A stretch of DNA of 64,000 nucleotides from Igneacidithiobacillus sp041146875 (GTDB lineage Bacteria > Pseudomonadota > Gammaproteobacteria > Acidithiobacillales > Acidithiobacillaceae): positions 66,623 to 130,622 of the forward strand of contig NZ_JBFRXP010000008.1 in assembly GCF_041146875.1 (NCBI RefSeq), in the 5' to 3' direction. Shown piece after piece: positions 8,171 to 16,995 of this stretch. A program made the translations under genes and the position numbers. Each line of letters begins with the position of its first letter. Positions within the stretch are counted from its first letter, which is position 1. The notes under the pieces are model-generated. The model saw only the letters and a program-made list of their open reading frames with translations. It did no database searches and was not told the origin of the DNA.

Positions 8171-9873
8171 TGGCAGCTTCAGTAGCCGGCCAAGACAACC
8201 TCGCGGCCGGCCTGTTTGCCCGTTGCCAACGCGATCCCGATGGGCACATCGCCTGGATGCGTGCAGATGACCGATTTATTCCTTTGCGCGCTGCCGATTT
8301 TGCCGAGGCCGTGCGGCGGCGGTCACGTGCACTGTCGCGTCTTGGGGTGCGCAAGGGCGACCGGGTTCTGCTCATGGCGTCTAATTCTGTCGATTGGGCC
8401 ATCCTCGATTTTGCCATTCTGAGCATTGGCGCCATTACCGTCCCACTCTATGTGAGCTTTGGGGCGCGTGAGATCCATTACGTACTAGGTGACTGCACAC
8501 CGAGCGTCATCCTGCTGCAAAACCAGGAAATCTACGCACGCCTGGACCCGGCGTCCTGGGGCGTCGCGCCGGGACACACTTTTCTGCAGGAAGCAGCGGC
8601 CGAACTACAAACCTGGACGGCGCTGGATGCCCTGGGTGCCGGCGAATCCCCTACACCCCCAGTGGAGCCAGTAGGGCGCCAAGATCTCGCCAGCATCGTC
8701 TACACCTCTGGTACTACGGGTTGGCCCAAGGGGGTCATGCTTAGCCACGGGAATTTTCTTAGCAATATTGAGGGCTTTTTGCATCTGGTACCACTGCGGG
8801 CGGGACAACGGCTCCTGTCGGTACTGCCGCTGAGTCACGTCTTTGAGCGTGCCACCGGCCATTTTGGCGGCTATCTCCTAGGGCTGGAGACGGCCTATGC
8901 CGAACGGCCCGACACCGTGCTGCGCGATCTGCGTGCGACCCGCCCCGACCTACTGATCGCCGTCCCGCGCATCTTTCAAGTGCTGTACGAGCGGACATTA
9001 CGAACCCTGAACGATCGCCACGACTGGCTGGGGAAATTTCTCCGCCGCGGGATTGGCGTGGAGGGAAAGACTGCCGCCGGCTGGCAACAGGCGGCGAGCA
9101 GCTATTTACTGCGGAAACAGCTACGCAAAAAGCTCGGCGGGCGCCTGGGGTATTTCGTCTCTGGTGGCGCCGCCCTGGATCCGGCCATCGCAAAGTTTTT
9201 TCTGCAGCTTGGCCTGCCCATTCTCGAGGGCTATGGCATGACCGAAGCCAGTCCGGTCATCGCCGCCAACCCCCTCGACGCTATTCATCCCGGAACCGTT
9301 GGGAAACCTCTGCCCAACCTCGACCTGCGCATTGTCGAGGATGGTGAAATCCTCGTTCGCGGCCCTTCAATCATGCAGGGGTATTGGAACAACGACGCAG
9401 CGACCCGCGAGACCGTGGTAGATGGCTGGCTGCACACGGGTGACGTAGGCGAACTCGACAACGACGGCTACCTGCACATTACCGAACGCAAAAAAGAAAT
9501 CATCGTCAACAGCGCCGGCGAAAACATTGCGCCACAAAAGATCGAGATGCGCTTGTGTAGTCAGCCAGTCATCGCCCAGGCCGTCGTCTTCGGCGACCAT
9601 CTTCCCTACCTGATCGCTCTGCTCTATCCGAATGCGGAAATCGTCCAATCGATGCTAGGTGAAAACCCCGATCAGCGTCGCCTTGAGCAGGCTCTGCGCC
9701 AAGCCATCGACGTCGCCCTGCGCGGGCTACCGAGCTTCGAGCAGGTGCGGCGCTTTGCCATCCTCCCCGAAGCCCTGAGCGAGAGCGCCGGCACCCTCAC
9801 CCCTACCCTAAAGGTAAAGCGGCGGCGAGTGGCAGAATGCTATGCCACCGAGCTTGCCGAACTCCGTCGCTAA
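8170..9873 (+). CDS. Long-chain acyl-CoA synthetase-like AMP-binding enzyme
   Basis: This 567-residue enzyme of the ANL superfamily activates a carboxylic acid as an acyl-adenylate and transfers it to CoA. The P-loop-like motif IVYTSGTTGWPKGVMLSHGN is near residue 176, the GYGMTEASPV motif near 355, and GWLHTGDVGELD plus ITERKKEIIVNSAGENI in the hinge and C-domain. The order and spacing match long-chain fatty acid ligases of the FadD15/AcsL type. The ATG overlaps the sspA stop (TAATG), so the pair is co-transcribed. No other beta-oxidation genes are nearby, so a role in fatty-acid recycling or lipid remodelling is more likely than growth on fatty acids. The substrate is not predictable. Confidence 0.9.
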   Translation: MAASVAGQDNLAAGLFARCQRDPDGHIAWMRADDRFIPLRAADFAEAVRRRSRALSRLGVRKGDRVLLMASNSVDWAILDFAILSIGAITVPLYVSFGAREIHYVLGDCTPSVILLQNQEIYARLDPASWGVAPGHTFLQEAAAELQTWTALDALGAGESPTPPVEPVGRQDLASIVYTSGTTGWPKGVMLSHGNFLSNIEGFLHLVPLRAGQRLLSVLPLSHVFERATGHFGGYLLGLETAYAERPDTVLRDLRATRPDLLIAVPRIFQVLYERTLRTLNDRHDWLGKFLRRGIGVEGKTAAGWQQAASSYLLRKQLRKKLGGRLGYFVSGGAALDPAIAKFFLQLGLPILEGYGMTEASPVIAANPLDAIHPGTVGKPLPNLDLRIVEDGEILVRGPSIMQGYWNNDAATRETVVDGWLHTGDVGELDNDGYLHITERKKEIIVNSAGENIAPQKIEMRLCSQPVIAQAVVFGDHLPYLIALLYPNAEIVQSMLGENPDQRRLEQALRQAIDVALRGLPSFEQVRRFAILPEALSESAGTLTPTLKVKRRRVAECYATELAELRR

Positions 9874-9891
9874 TACCACTGCCGGGACGCG

Positions 9892-10158
9892 CTAATCGCC
9901 CATGCGTCCGTGCTTATTGACGGAGCTGCTGTGTCCCCAAGCCTCCAGGTTCTGAACCTGCACCCCCACCCACCAATACTCCGCCACACTGTCCTTGCCA
10001 TGCCCACCAACGAGTGCTTGACCAGGAGCCAGGTGGACATGTTCCAAGAGTTGTCGCGCGGCATCTTTCGTGCGGAACACCGACCATGCCACCACCCGTT
10101 CCATTGCTACCACTGAGGGCAATTCGCGCGCTTCATCCAAAAACTTGTCACTGATCAT
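9892..10158 (-). CDS. Small hypothetical protein
   Basis: An 88-residue reading frame starts after a good ribosome-binding site (GAGGAG about 9 bases before the ATG), which supports real translation. The sequence (MISDKFLDEARELPSVVAMERVVAW at the start, GYGM-like motifs absent) has no signal peptide or membrane segment and I recognise no domain. It converges on the acyl-CoA synthetase gene 18 bases away and lies back to back with rnpB. It is moderately rich in Trp and His. Function unknown. Confidence 0.55.
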   Translation of the reverse strand: MISDKFLDEARELPSVVAMERVVAWSVFRTKDAARQLLEHVHLAPGQALVGGHGKDSVAEYWWVGVQVQNLEAWGHSSSVNKHGRMGD

Positions 10159-10222
10159 GGCATTTTCTCCTCACGTTATTGGTTGCCTTCAGTATAGTTC
10201 CTGTTCGGCCACGTGTGCGGAT

Positions 10223-10250
10223 TTGTGCGGCGGGCGAAACTGCGTATAGT
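10223..10250 (+). promoter_or_regulatory. Promoter of the RNase P RNA gene
   Basis: A -35 element TTGTGC (10223-10228) and a -10 element TATAGT (10245-10250) are separated by 16 bases. The predicted start falls at 10257-10258, exactly where the first paired base of the RNase P RNA lies, so the two calls support each other. Confidence 0.7.
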
Positions 10251-10257
10251 GCGCCCT

Positions 10258-10601
10258 GGAGTGAGTCAGACGACCGCCGCGGAGCAATCCGGGGAGGAAA
10301 GTCCGGGCTCCACAGGGCAGGGCGCCGGCTAACGGCCGGGAGGCGTGAGCCTACGGAAAGTGCCACAGAAAACATACCGCCTAAGCGTGCAAACGCCGGT
10401 AAGGGTGAAAAGGTGCGGTAAGAGCGCACCGCGCTCCCGGTAACGGGAGTGGCAGGGTAAACCCCGCCCGGAGCAAGACCAAATAGGCGCACCATGCTGT
10501 GGCCCGCAGCGTGCGCGGGTAGGTTGCTGGAGCCGCCCCGTAAGGGTCGGCCTAGAGGAATGGTCGTCCACGACAGAACCCGGCTTACCGACTCACTCCA
10601 C
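10258..10601 (+). ncRNA. rnpB: RNase P RNA (class A)
   Basis: The sequence has the invariant parts of bacterial RNase P RNA, the ribozyme that trims the 5' leader from tRNA precursors. The 5' segment GAGGAAAGTCCGGGCTC and the 3' segment ACAGAACCCGGCTTA form the conserved P4 and core region. The outer helix P1 is closed by GGAGTGAGTC (10258-10267) pairing with GACTCACTCC (10590-10599). The length of about 344 bases fits a type A molecule. Between them the text has no credible reading frame. A short pyrimidine-rich stretch follows but no classical terminator is evident. Confidence 0.96.
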
Positions 10602-10741
10602 TTTTCCCCACCCGCCGTTAATTCTGCCAATAATATTTGAAAAATATGTTGTTATTTAACTGGTTGGCGCCTTTTTCTAAGAATCCTCACGAAACCCACT
10701 TGCACTTACGCTAAGATACCGAATTATTACGGGTTTTTACC

Positions 10742-10770
10742 TTGACAGGAAAGGTACCGCCCCCTAATCT
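10742..10770 (+). promoter_or_regulatory. Main promoter of the dcw (division and cell wall) operon
   Basis: A perfect -35 TTGACA (10742-10747) and -10 TAATCT (10765-10770) with 17-base spacing make this one of the best promoters in the window. The predicted start near 10777 sits just before the MraZ boxes, so bound MraZ would block initiation or early elongation. Confidence 0.8.
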
Positions 10771-10778
10771 TGGCAATG

Positions 10779-10808
10779 TGGGAAGAAGTGGGGCAAAGTG
10801 GTAAAAAA
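10779..10808 (+). promoter_or_regulatory. Three MraZ operator boxes
   Basis: Three direct repeats of ten bases run head to tail: TGGGAAGAAG, TGGGGCAAAG and TGGTAAAAAA. MraZ is known to bind TGGGN boxes spaced by five bases, that is with a ten-base period. The first two boxes match; the third is TGGTA. They lie between the predicted transcription start and the mraZ ribosome-binding site, so the cluster is probably autorepressed by its first gene product. Confidence 0.8.
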
Positions 10809-10825
10809 AGGAGAGCCACCCAGAC

Positions 10826-11278
10826 ATGTTTCGCGGCACGCATCGTCATAATCTGGACAGCAAGGGACGCCTGAGCGTGCCGGCGCGCTTTCGCGACCAG
10901 CTCAACGCCCTTTGCGACGGCCAGATCGTGCTCACCATCAACCCCACCAGTGAAGAAAACGAGCGCTGCCTCTGGGCCTATCCCCTGCCACGCTGGGAGG
11001 AGGTAGAGCAACAAGTAGCCAATCTACCCACTAGCCAAACCAGTAGCCGCCGCTTCCAGCGTCTGTTCATTGGTCACTCTGAGGAACTGCGCCTCGACAA
11101 CCAGTCCCGTGTACTTTTGTCCGCCAATTTGCGGCAATACGCGCGCATTGAACGGGACGTGGTGCTGGTGGGGCAAATCGGCAAATTTGAGATTTGGGAT
11201 GCGGCACTCTGGGATCAGCAAGAAAGCCTACTGAGCGAAGGGGATCTTCTCGCCAGCCTGGGAGATCTGCAGCTATGA
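10826..11278 (+). CDS. mraZ: Transcriptional regulator MraZ
   Basis: MraZ (150 residues) is the first gene of the dcw cluster and a DNA-binding repressor of it. It consists of two SpoVT-AbrB-type halves; the start MFRGTHRHNLDSKGRLSVPARFR is the family signature, and the second half carries LDNQSRVLLSANLRQYA. Its presumed operators lie directly upstream. The stop overlaps the rsmH start as ATGA. The assignment is secure from sequence and position. Confidence 0.96.
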   Translation: MFRGTHRHNLDSKGRLSVPARFRDQLNALCDGQIVLTINPTSEENERCLWAYPLPRWEEVEQQVANLPTSQTSSRRFQRLFIGHSEELRLDNQSRVLLSANLRQYARIERDVVLVGQIGKFEIWDAALWDQQESLLSEGDLLASLGDLQL

Positions 11279-12228
11279 ACGCCCACCACCAGCCGGTTTT
11301 GCCCAACGAGACCCTCGCGGCGCTGCAACCCGCGTGGCAAAGTCGCAGTCCGCGGCGCTTGGTTGATGCCACTGGCGGGCGCGGGGGCCATAGCGCCCTG
11401 CTCCTGGCACAACTCGCGATTGACGACCGCCTTTGCATTTTTGATCGTGATCCTGCAGCCATTCAGTCCCTGGGCGAACGCTTCGCGAACGATCCACGGG
11501 TGGATCTGGTACAAGCGCCCTTCGATGCCCTGGCGCAGGTGTTGGAAACGCGCGGCTGGCTGGGGCGAGTCGATGCTATCCTCGCCGATCTGGGAGTATC
11601 ATCCCCACAATTGGACGAAGCCAAACGCGGCTTCAGCTTTTTGCGCGACGGCCCCCTGGATATGCGCATGGACCCCGAGCAGGGCCAATCTGCCGCAGAT
11701 TGGTTGGCGCAGGCAGAATTCCCGGAACTGCGGCGCGTCCTGCACGAATACGGTGAAGAGCGGGCAGCGACACGTATCGCCCGGGCGATTATCGCCAGAC
11801 GCCAAACCGCACCGCTGCTGCGTACCCGCGAACTAGCCGAGCTGATTGCCGATTTGCTCCCGCCCGGCAAGGGTATCCACCCGGCCACCCGCAGTTTTCA
11901 GGCAATCCGCATCCAGATCAATGACGAGCTCGGCCAACTCCAGCGTTTTTTGCCGCAAGCCTTGGCCGCGCTGCGTCCCGGCGGCAGGCTCGCAATCATC
12001 AGTTTTCACTCCCTCGAAGATCGTTTGGTAAAACGCTTTTTCCGCGCTGCGGAAGAACGTCCCGATCCGCGCGTACCGCTGCGTGCCACAGAGCTACCCG
12101 CGCAGCCCTGGATTGAGATCAGCCCCGCCATTCGCGCGCAGGAAGAAGAGATCGTCAACAATCCTCGCGCCCGCTCGGCCGTGCTGCGCGCCGCCAGCAA
12201 GAATCCGGAGTATCGCCATGCGTCGTAG
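11275..12228 (+). CDS. rsmH: 16S rRNA (cytosine-1402-N4)-methyltransferase RsmH
   Basis: RsmH (formerly MraW) methylates C1402 of 16S rRNA in the ribosomal P site using S-adenosylmethionine. The start at 11275 gives 317 residues beginning MNAHHQPVLPNETL, the family start; the SAM-binding loop VDATGGRGGHSALLL follows, then ILADLGVSSPQLD and the C-terminal block FHSLEDRLVKRFF. It overlaps mraZ by four bases and ftsL by eleven, in the standard dcw order. There is nothing unusual in it. Confidence 0.97.
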   Translation: MNAHHQPVLPNETLAALQPAWQSRSPRRLVDATGGRGGHSALLLAQLAIDDRLCIFDRDPAAIQSLGERFANDPRVDLVQAPFDALAQVLETRGWLGRVDAILADLGVSSPQLDEAKRGFSFLRDGPLDMRMDPEQGQSAADWLAQAEFPELRRVLHEYGEERAATRIARAIIARRQTAPLLRTRELAELIADLLPPGKGIHPATRSFQAIRIQINDELGQLQRFLPQALAALRPGGRLAIISFHSLEDRLVKRFFRAAEERPDPRVPLRATELPAQPWIEISPAIRAQEEEIVNNPRARSAVLRAASKNPEYRHAS

Positions 12229-12481
12229 CACCATTATCCTCGTCGCTCTCATCACCCTGACCCTGTTCGGCATCGTCGCCGCGCGGGAAAACAGCCGGGC
12301 GCAATTCATCCATCTGCAGGCGCTGCAAAATCATATCTTCAGTCTCAACAATCGCTGGGGACAGCTACAACTGGAACAAGCAACGCTGGCTTCCGACACC
12401 CGCGTTGGCGACATCGCGCACCAAAAGCTCGGGCTAGAAGCGCCCAAAAATAGTCAGATCGTTATGGTGAAAGCGCAGTGA
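12218..12481 (+). CDS. ftsL: Cell division protein FtsL
   Basis: This 87-residue protein has a short cytoplasmic start (MRRST), one membrane helix at about residues 4-22 (IILVALITLTLFGIVAA) and a periplasmic coiled-coil-like segment. FtsL joins FtsB and FtsQ in the divisome and helps activate FtsWI. Sequence similarity in this family is low, so the call rests on size, topology and its position between rsmH and ftsI. Its start lies within the last codons of rsmH and its stop overlaps the GTG start of ftsI. Confidence 0.9.
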   Translation: MRRSTIILVALITLTLFGIVAARENSRAQFIHLQALQNHIFSLNNRWGQLQLEQATLASDTRVGDIAHQKLGLEAPKNSQIVMVKAQ

Positions 12482-14220
12482 CTGCGATCGCTTACTCTCC
12501 CCTGCCACGCTGGCGCCCGCGTCTCGTACTGGGGGTGCTGGGCGCCGGATTTTGCGCCATCCTGTACCAGTCTTGGCAGACGCAGGTGGAGCAAAGCGGG
12601 TTTCTTCGCGCCCAAGGGCAACAACGCTATCAGCGGCAACTTCCGTTACCGGCCACGGCTCGAGGGGAGATTTTCGACCGCAATGGTCAACCTTTGGCCT
12701 TGTCGGTACCCAGCAGCACGGTCTGGATAGACCCTAAGGTTTTTGGGCAGCAGCAAGCACGCTGGCCGGAATTGGCAAAAATCCTCGGGATTTCCACCGC
12801 AGGGATGCAAGCGCATTTGCAACACGGCGGCACTGCCTTCGCCTACCTAGCGCGGCAGATCGATCCGCAGCTTGCGGCGCGAGCGCTAGCGTTGGGAATA
12901 CCTGGCGTGCACGAACTGCACGAGTATCGCCGCTTCTATCCTGCAGGTGAGGTCACTGGGCCGTTGTTGGGCTTCACCAACCTCGACGGGGCTGGTAGCG
13001 AGGGCTTGGAGATGGCCTATGATCATGTCCTGCGCAGTCACGCCGGCAAGCGCGAGATCTTACGTGACAATCATGGGCATCTACTTTCCAGCGCGCCGGA
13101 GAGTGCCAGCGAAGCGGGGAAGAGCCTCACGCTGAGCATTGATCGCCGTCTACAGTATGCCAGCTACACAGCCTTAGCCGCTGCCGTGCAGCGCTTTGCC
13201 GCACGTTCCGGCTCCGCCGTCCTTCTTGATGCCCATAGCGGTGCGATTCTGGCCATAGCCAACTATCCCGCCAGTAACCCCAACGATCGGGACCAATATC
13301 ACCCCGCTGACGCCAGCGATCGCGCCATTACTCATACCTTCGAGCCCGGCTCGGTGATGAAACCCTTTGCCGTGGCAGCGGCATTAGATAGCGGCAGCAT
13401 TCAGCCGAACAGTAGCTTTAACGTCGACACCAATTGTTTTCGTGTGGCCAGCTATTGTATTCAAGACGACGCTCGCCATGGCACCCTCGACATCGCGCAA
13501 ATTCTGAAATATTCCAGCAACATCGGGGCGGCGAAAATTGCCCTGCGCACACCGGCAAAGGATCTTTACGCGGAGCTGCAGACGGCGGGCTTTGGCGAGT
13601 CTGTGGGCTTGGGTTTGCCGGGGGAGAGCGCGGGACGCCTCCCGCCCTATCAAGAGTGGGGTCCGGCCACCCACGCCGCCATTGCCTACGGCTATGGTAT
13701 CTCCGTGAACACCCTGCAACTGGCCGCAGCCTATGCGGCCATTGCCAATGACGGCGTTTACGTTGCTCCACATTTGCTCAAGGGACAACGGGGCGAGGAA
13801 CACCGGCTAATGTCTGCCCGCACCGCCGCCAATCTGCGCAAGTGGTTGGCAGGAGTGGTCGCGCCGCAGGGGACCGGTTTCCTGGCCGCCATTCCCGGCT
13901 ACACAGTAGCTGGCAAAACGGGAACGGCGGCCATGGCCAATGGCAAGGGCGGTTTTCATCGCCACCAGGTCAATACCACCTTCGTCGGCTTTGCACCGGC
14001 ACAGAATCCGCGTTTTGTCATGGCCGTAACGGTACGCGACCCCACGCGCGGCTGGCGCTACGGCGGCGTGGTGGCGGCCCCCGTTTTTCGCAGCGCCATG
14101 AGCGTGGCCTTGCGTGATGCGGGTATTCCGCCACAAGTGGGATTGGCACAAGGAGTACACCCACGCAGCATAGCCGAGCAGCAGCGCTGGGCCGAAGGGG
14201 CGGGCGATGCACGCCACTGA
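12478..14220 (+). CDS. ftsI: Septal peptidoglycan transpeptidase FtsI (PBP3)
   Basis: FtsI cross-links septal peptidoglycan. The 580-residue protein starts with GTG overlapping the ftsL stop, has a membrane anchor near residues 17-33, a dimerisation/pedestal domain beginning around RGEIFDRNGQPLALS, and a transpeptidase domain. The three active-site motifs are visible: SVMK in EPGSVMKPF (Ser nucleophile, near residue 290), SSN in KYSSNIGAAKI and KTGT in VAGKTGTAAM. All catalytic residues are present, so it should be active and beta-lactam sensitive. It overlaps murE by 14 bases. Confidence 0.97.
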   Translation: MTAIAYSPLPRWRPRLVLGVLGAGFCAILYQSWQTQVEQSGFLRAQGQQRYQRQLPLPATARGEIFDRNGQPLALSVPSSTVWIDPKVFGQQQARWPELAKILGISTAGMQAHLQHGGTAFAYLARQIDPQLAARALALGIPGVHELHEYRRFYPAGEVTGPLLGFTNLDGAGSEGLEMAYDHVLRSHAGKREILRDNHGHLLSSAPESASEAGKSLTLSIDRRLQYASYTALAAAVQRFAARSGSAVLLDAHSGAILAIANYPASNPNDRDQYHPADASDRAITHTFEPGSVMKPFAVAAALDSGSIQPNSSFNVDTNCFRVASYCIQDDARHGTLDIAQILKYSSNIGAAKIALRTPAKDLYAELQTAGFGESVGLGLPGESAGRLPPYQEWGPATHAAIAYGYGISVNTLQLAAAYAAIANDGVYVAPHLLKGQRGEEHRLMSARTAANLRKWLAGVVAPQGTGFLAAIPGYTVAGKTGTAAMANGKGGFHRHQVNTTFVGFAPAQNPRFVMAVTVRDPTRGWRYGGVVAAPVFRSAMSVALRDAGIPPQVGLAQGVHPRSIAEQQRWAEGAGDARH

Positions 14221-15649
14221 CACCCTCGATCGCCTCCTGCCAGAGCTGCAGCCTGCCAGACAAATCCCCATCAACAGGATTGACAGTGACAGCCGCCGCC
14301 TGCCGAGCGGCGCTCTCTTTTTTGCCCTGGATACCCGCCATGGAGCGGCTGCACATTTTCTGCCCGCTGCCTGGCAGGCGGGCGCCGCCGCTGCCATCGT
14401 TGAGGGAGATTCCGAAGGATTTACAGAGGGTGATACAGGGCCGATCTGGACACGTCCAGACGCCCGCGAACTCTTGGGCCTGGCTCTGCGTCGCTATCAC
14501 GGTTGGGACAGCGATGCGAACCCCCGGCTGATTGGTGTTACCGGAACCAATGGTAAAAGCAGCGTAACGCGTCTGATCGCACAACTGGCGCCGGCGTCGG
14601 CGCAGATCATTGGCACCTTGGGCTATGGGCCGGTGGCGGCGCTACAGCCACTGCCGAATACTACGCCCGAGGCAGTGGAACTCTGGCGCTTGCTCGTTGC
14701 CGCGCGCGAAGCCGAAGCGCAAACCGTGAGCATGGAGGTTTCCTCCCACGCCCTCGCCTTAGGGCGGGTAGCAGCCATTCCCTTCCGCGTTGCCGTGTTC
14801 ACCAACCTCAGCCAGGACCATCTCGACTTTCATGGCGACATGACCAGTTACGGCGCGGCCAAGGCACGTTTGTTTACCGTGCCGGAGCTGCGCTACGCCG
14901 TGCTCAATGCCGACGATGCTTTCAGCGCAGAATTGCGGCGCAAAATTGCTGCGCCGGTACAAGTACTGAGCTATGGCTTTGGCAGCGGCGACATCGCCGT
15001 GCGGGAGTATCATCCGGGCGCCAGCGGTACCCTGCTGGAATTGCAAACTCCGCAAGGCAAACGGCGCGTGCGCAGCCCCTTGCTGGGGCGCAGCAATACC
15101 TACAATCTTCTCGCTGCCCTCGCCACTGCAAGCGCGCTCGGCTGGGAAATCACCGACGAGCAGATTGCACAGCTCAGCTTACCGGCTGGCCGCTACCAAT
15201 GCCTGCCAGCAGTGCCCAAAAAAGGGCGGGTGATGATCGACTACGCCCACACCCCCGATGCCCTGGAACGCGTCCTGGAGGATTTGCGGGCCATCGCCAA
15301 AGGGAAAATCACCATAGTCTTTGGCTGCGGCGGCGATCGCGATCGCAGCAAGCGCCCGCAAATGGGCGCCATTGCAGCACGCCTCGCCGATCGGGTTATC
15401 GTTACCGACGACAACCCACGCTTTGAGGATCCCGAACAAATCAGCGCGGATATCCTGGCTGGCATCCCCACTGGCGGGGCGGTGTTGGAACATGACCGGG
15501 CACGCGCCATTCAACTGGCCATTGCCGAGGCGGAGATTGGCGACTGGGTACTGATTGCCGGCAAGGGACACGAAAACTATCAGGATAACCGTGGTCAGAA
15601 GCGACCATTTGATGACGCCTGCCATGCACAAGAGGCTTTACGGCAATGA
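14207..15649 (+). CDS. murE: UDP-MurNAc-tripeptide synthetase MurE (meso-diaminopimelate type)
   Basis: MurE adds the third amino acid to the peptidoglycan precursor in the cytoplasm. The ATP loop GVTGTNGKSSVTR is near residue 110. The motif DDNPR (in VIVTDDNPRFEDP) near residue 405 is the known selector for meso-diaminopimelate rather than lysine, as expected of a Gram-negative cell wall. Length 480 residues is normal. The start lies inside ftsI and the stop overlaps murF by four bases. Confidence 0.97.
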   Translation: MHATDTLDRLLPELQPARQIPINRIDSDSRRLPSGALFFALDTRHGAAAHFLPAAWQAGAAAAIVEGDSEGFTEGDTGPIWTRPDARELLGLALRRYHGWDSDANPRLIGVTGTNGKSSVTRLIAQLAPASAQIIGTLGYGPVAALQPLPNTTPEAVELWRLLVAAREAEAQTVSMEVSSHALALGRVAAIPFRVAVFTNLSQDHLDFHGDMTSYGAAKARLFTVPELRYAVLNADDAFSAELRRKIAAPVQVLSYGFGSGDIAVREYHPGASGTLLELQTPQGKRRVRSPLLGRSNTYNLLAALATASALGWEITDEQIAQLSLPAGRYQCLPAVPKKGRVMIDYAHTPDALERVLEDLRAIAKGKITIVFGCGGDRDRSKRPQMGAIAARLADRVIVTDDNPRFEDPEQISADILAGIPTGGAVLEHDRARAIQLAIAEAEIGDWVLIAGKGHENYQDNRGQKRPFDDACHAQEALRQ

Positions 15650-16995
15650 TCGAACTGAGCCTCAGGGAAGTTGCCAAGATCTGTCGGGGGAAAATTCTGC
15701 CGGGCAGCACCGACGACATCCATATTCGTGGACTTGCTACCGACAGTCGTGCAGAGCAGTCTGACGTCCTCTTCGTCGCCCTCTCCGGACCGCACTTCGA
15801 CGCCAACGACTTCGTCGAGCAGGCGCGTGGTAACGGCGCCGCAGCGGCCCTCGTCAACCGCGCGCTACCCGGTCCTGGGGTCCTGGTCGCGGATACCCTG
15901 CAAGCCCTGCAAGATCTCGCTAGCGCCTGGCGGCAAAGCTGCACGGCCAAAGTGATCGGCGTAACCGGCTCCTGCGGCAAGACCACGGTCAAGGAGATCT
16001 TGGCCACGATCCTGCAGGAGACTGGGCCCGGCATCGCCACTCGCGGCAACCTCAACAACCACATCGGGGTTCCCCTGACACTTGCCCGCCTCAGCCAAAA
16101 AGATCGCTATGCGGTAGTAGAAATGGGGATGAACCATGCTGGCGAGATTCGCGTGCTCAGCCGCATGGCCGCGCCCGATCTGGTCATCATCAACAATGCC
16201 GGAACCGCACACCTGGAAAATCTGGGTACGGTGGAGGCCATTGCCGCCGCCAAGGGAGAAATCCTGGAAGGTCTCGGTACGCAAGGCATCGCTGTGCTCA
16301 ATGGCGATGATACGTTCTGCGAGTATTGGGCAGAGCGGGCGCCCGGCGAAGTCTGGCGCTTCAGCCTGGAGGATCGGCCGGCGCGGGTGCACGGCAGTTG
16401 GCGCGGCAACGCGCAAGGCGGGGAGATGGAAGTACGTGCGCCACAGGGAAGCTTTGACCTGCAGATCCCCCTGCTCGGCCGCCACAACGGCGCCAATGTA
16501 CTTGCGGCCGTCACCGCTGCCCTCGCCATCGACACTCCCATCCCCGCTATCATGCGCAGCATTGCCCAGCTACGAAGTGTTTCCGGGCGCCTGCAGTGGC
16601 TACCTGGGCTGCGCGGCAGCCGCCTCCTGGACGATAGCTACAATGCCAACCCGGCGAGCCTGGAGGCCGCTATGCAGGTCCTCGCGCAGCAGCCAGGGCA
16701 GCGTTTTCTCGTGCTTGGCGATATGGGCGAACTCGGGCCGGAAGCGCGCGCCTATCATGCCCAGGCCGGCAAGCGCTTGCGCGATCTGGGGATCAATGGC
16801 CTCTTTGCTACCGGTTCTCTGACTGCGGCAGCGGTCGAGAGCTTTGGCACCGGTGCCACCCACTTCGCCGATGTCGATGCACTCGTCACCGCGCTGCAAC
16901 CCGTCCTAGCCGCAAACGTTACCGTGCTGGTGAAAGGCTCCCGCGCCGCGCGTATGGAACGGGTGGTTAGCGCTCTGCGGCAGGAGGCTGGCTAG
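15646..16995 (+). CDS. murF: UDP-MurNAc-tripeptide D-alanyl-D-alanine ligase MurF
   Basis: MurF attaches the D-Ala-D-Ala dipeptide, completing the UDP-MurNAc-pentapeptide. The 449-residue protein shows the Mur-ligase ATP loop GVTGSCGKTTVKE near residue 108, NLNNHIGVPL, and DDSYNANPASLEAA in the C-terminal part. It starts as ATGA within the murE stop and is directly followed by mraY with no gap. A standard member of the operon. Confidence 0.97.
   Translation: MIELSLREVAKICRGKILPGSTDDIHIRGLATDSRAEQSDVLFVALSGPHFDANDFVEQARGNGAAAALVNRALPGPGVLVADTLQALQDLASAWRQSCTAKVIGVTGSCGKTTVKEILATILQETGPGIATRGNLNNHIGVPLTLARLSQKDRYAVVEMGMNHAGEIRVLSRMAAPDLVIINNAGTAHLENLGTVEAIAAAKGEILEGLGTQGIAVLNGDDTFCEYWAERAPGEVWRFSLEDRPARVHGSWRGNAQGGEMEVRAPQGSFDLQIPLLGRHNGANVLAAVTAALAIDTPIPAIMRSIAQLRSVSGRLQWLPGLRGSRLLDDSYNANPASLEAAMQVLAQQPGQRFLVLGDMGELGPEARAYHAQAGKRLRDLGINGLFATGSLTAAAVESFGTGATHFADVDALVTALQPVLAANVTVLVKGSRAARMERVVSALRQEAG

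Noticed and set aside
10148..10630. 160-codon minus-strand frame
   Set aside because: It overlaps the RNase P RNA gene; its composition is that of a structured RNA read by chance.
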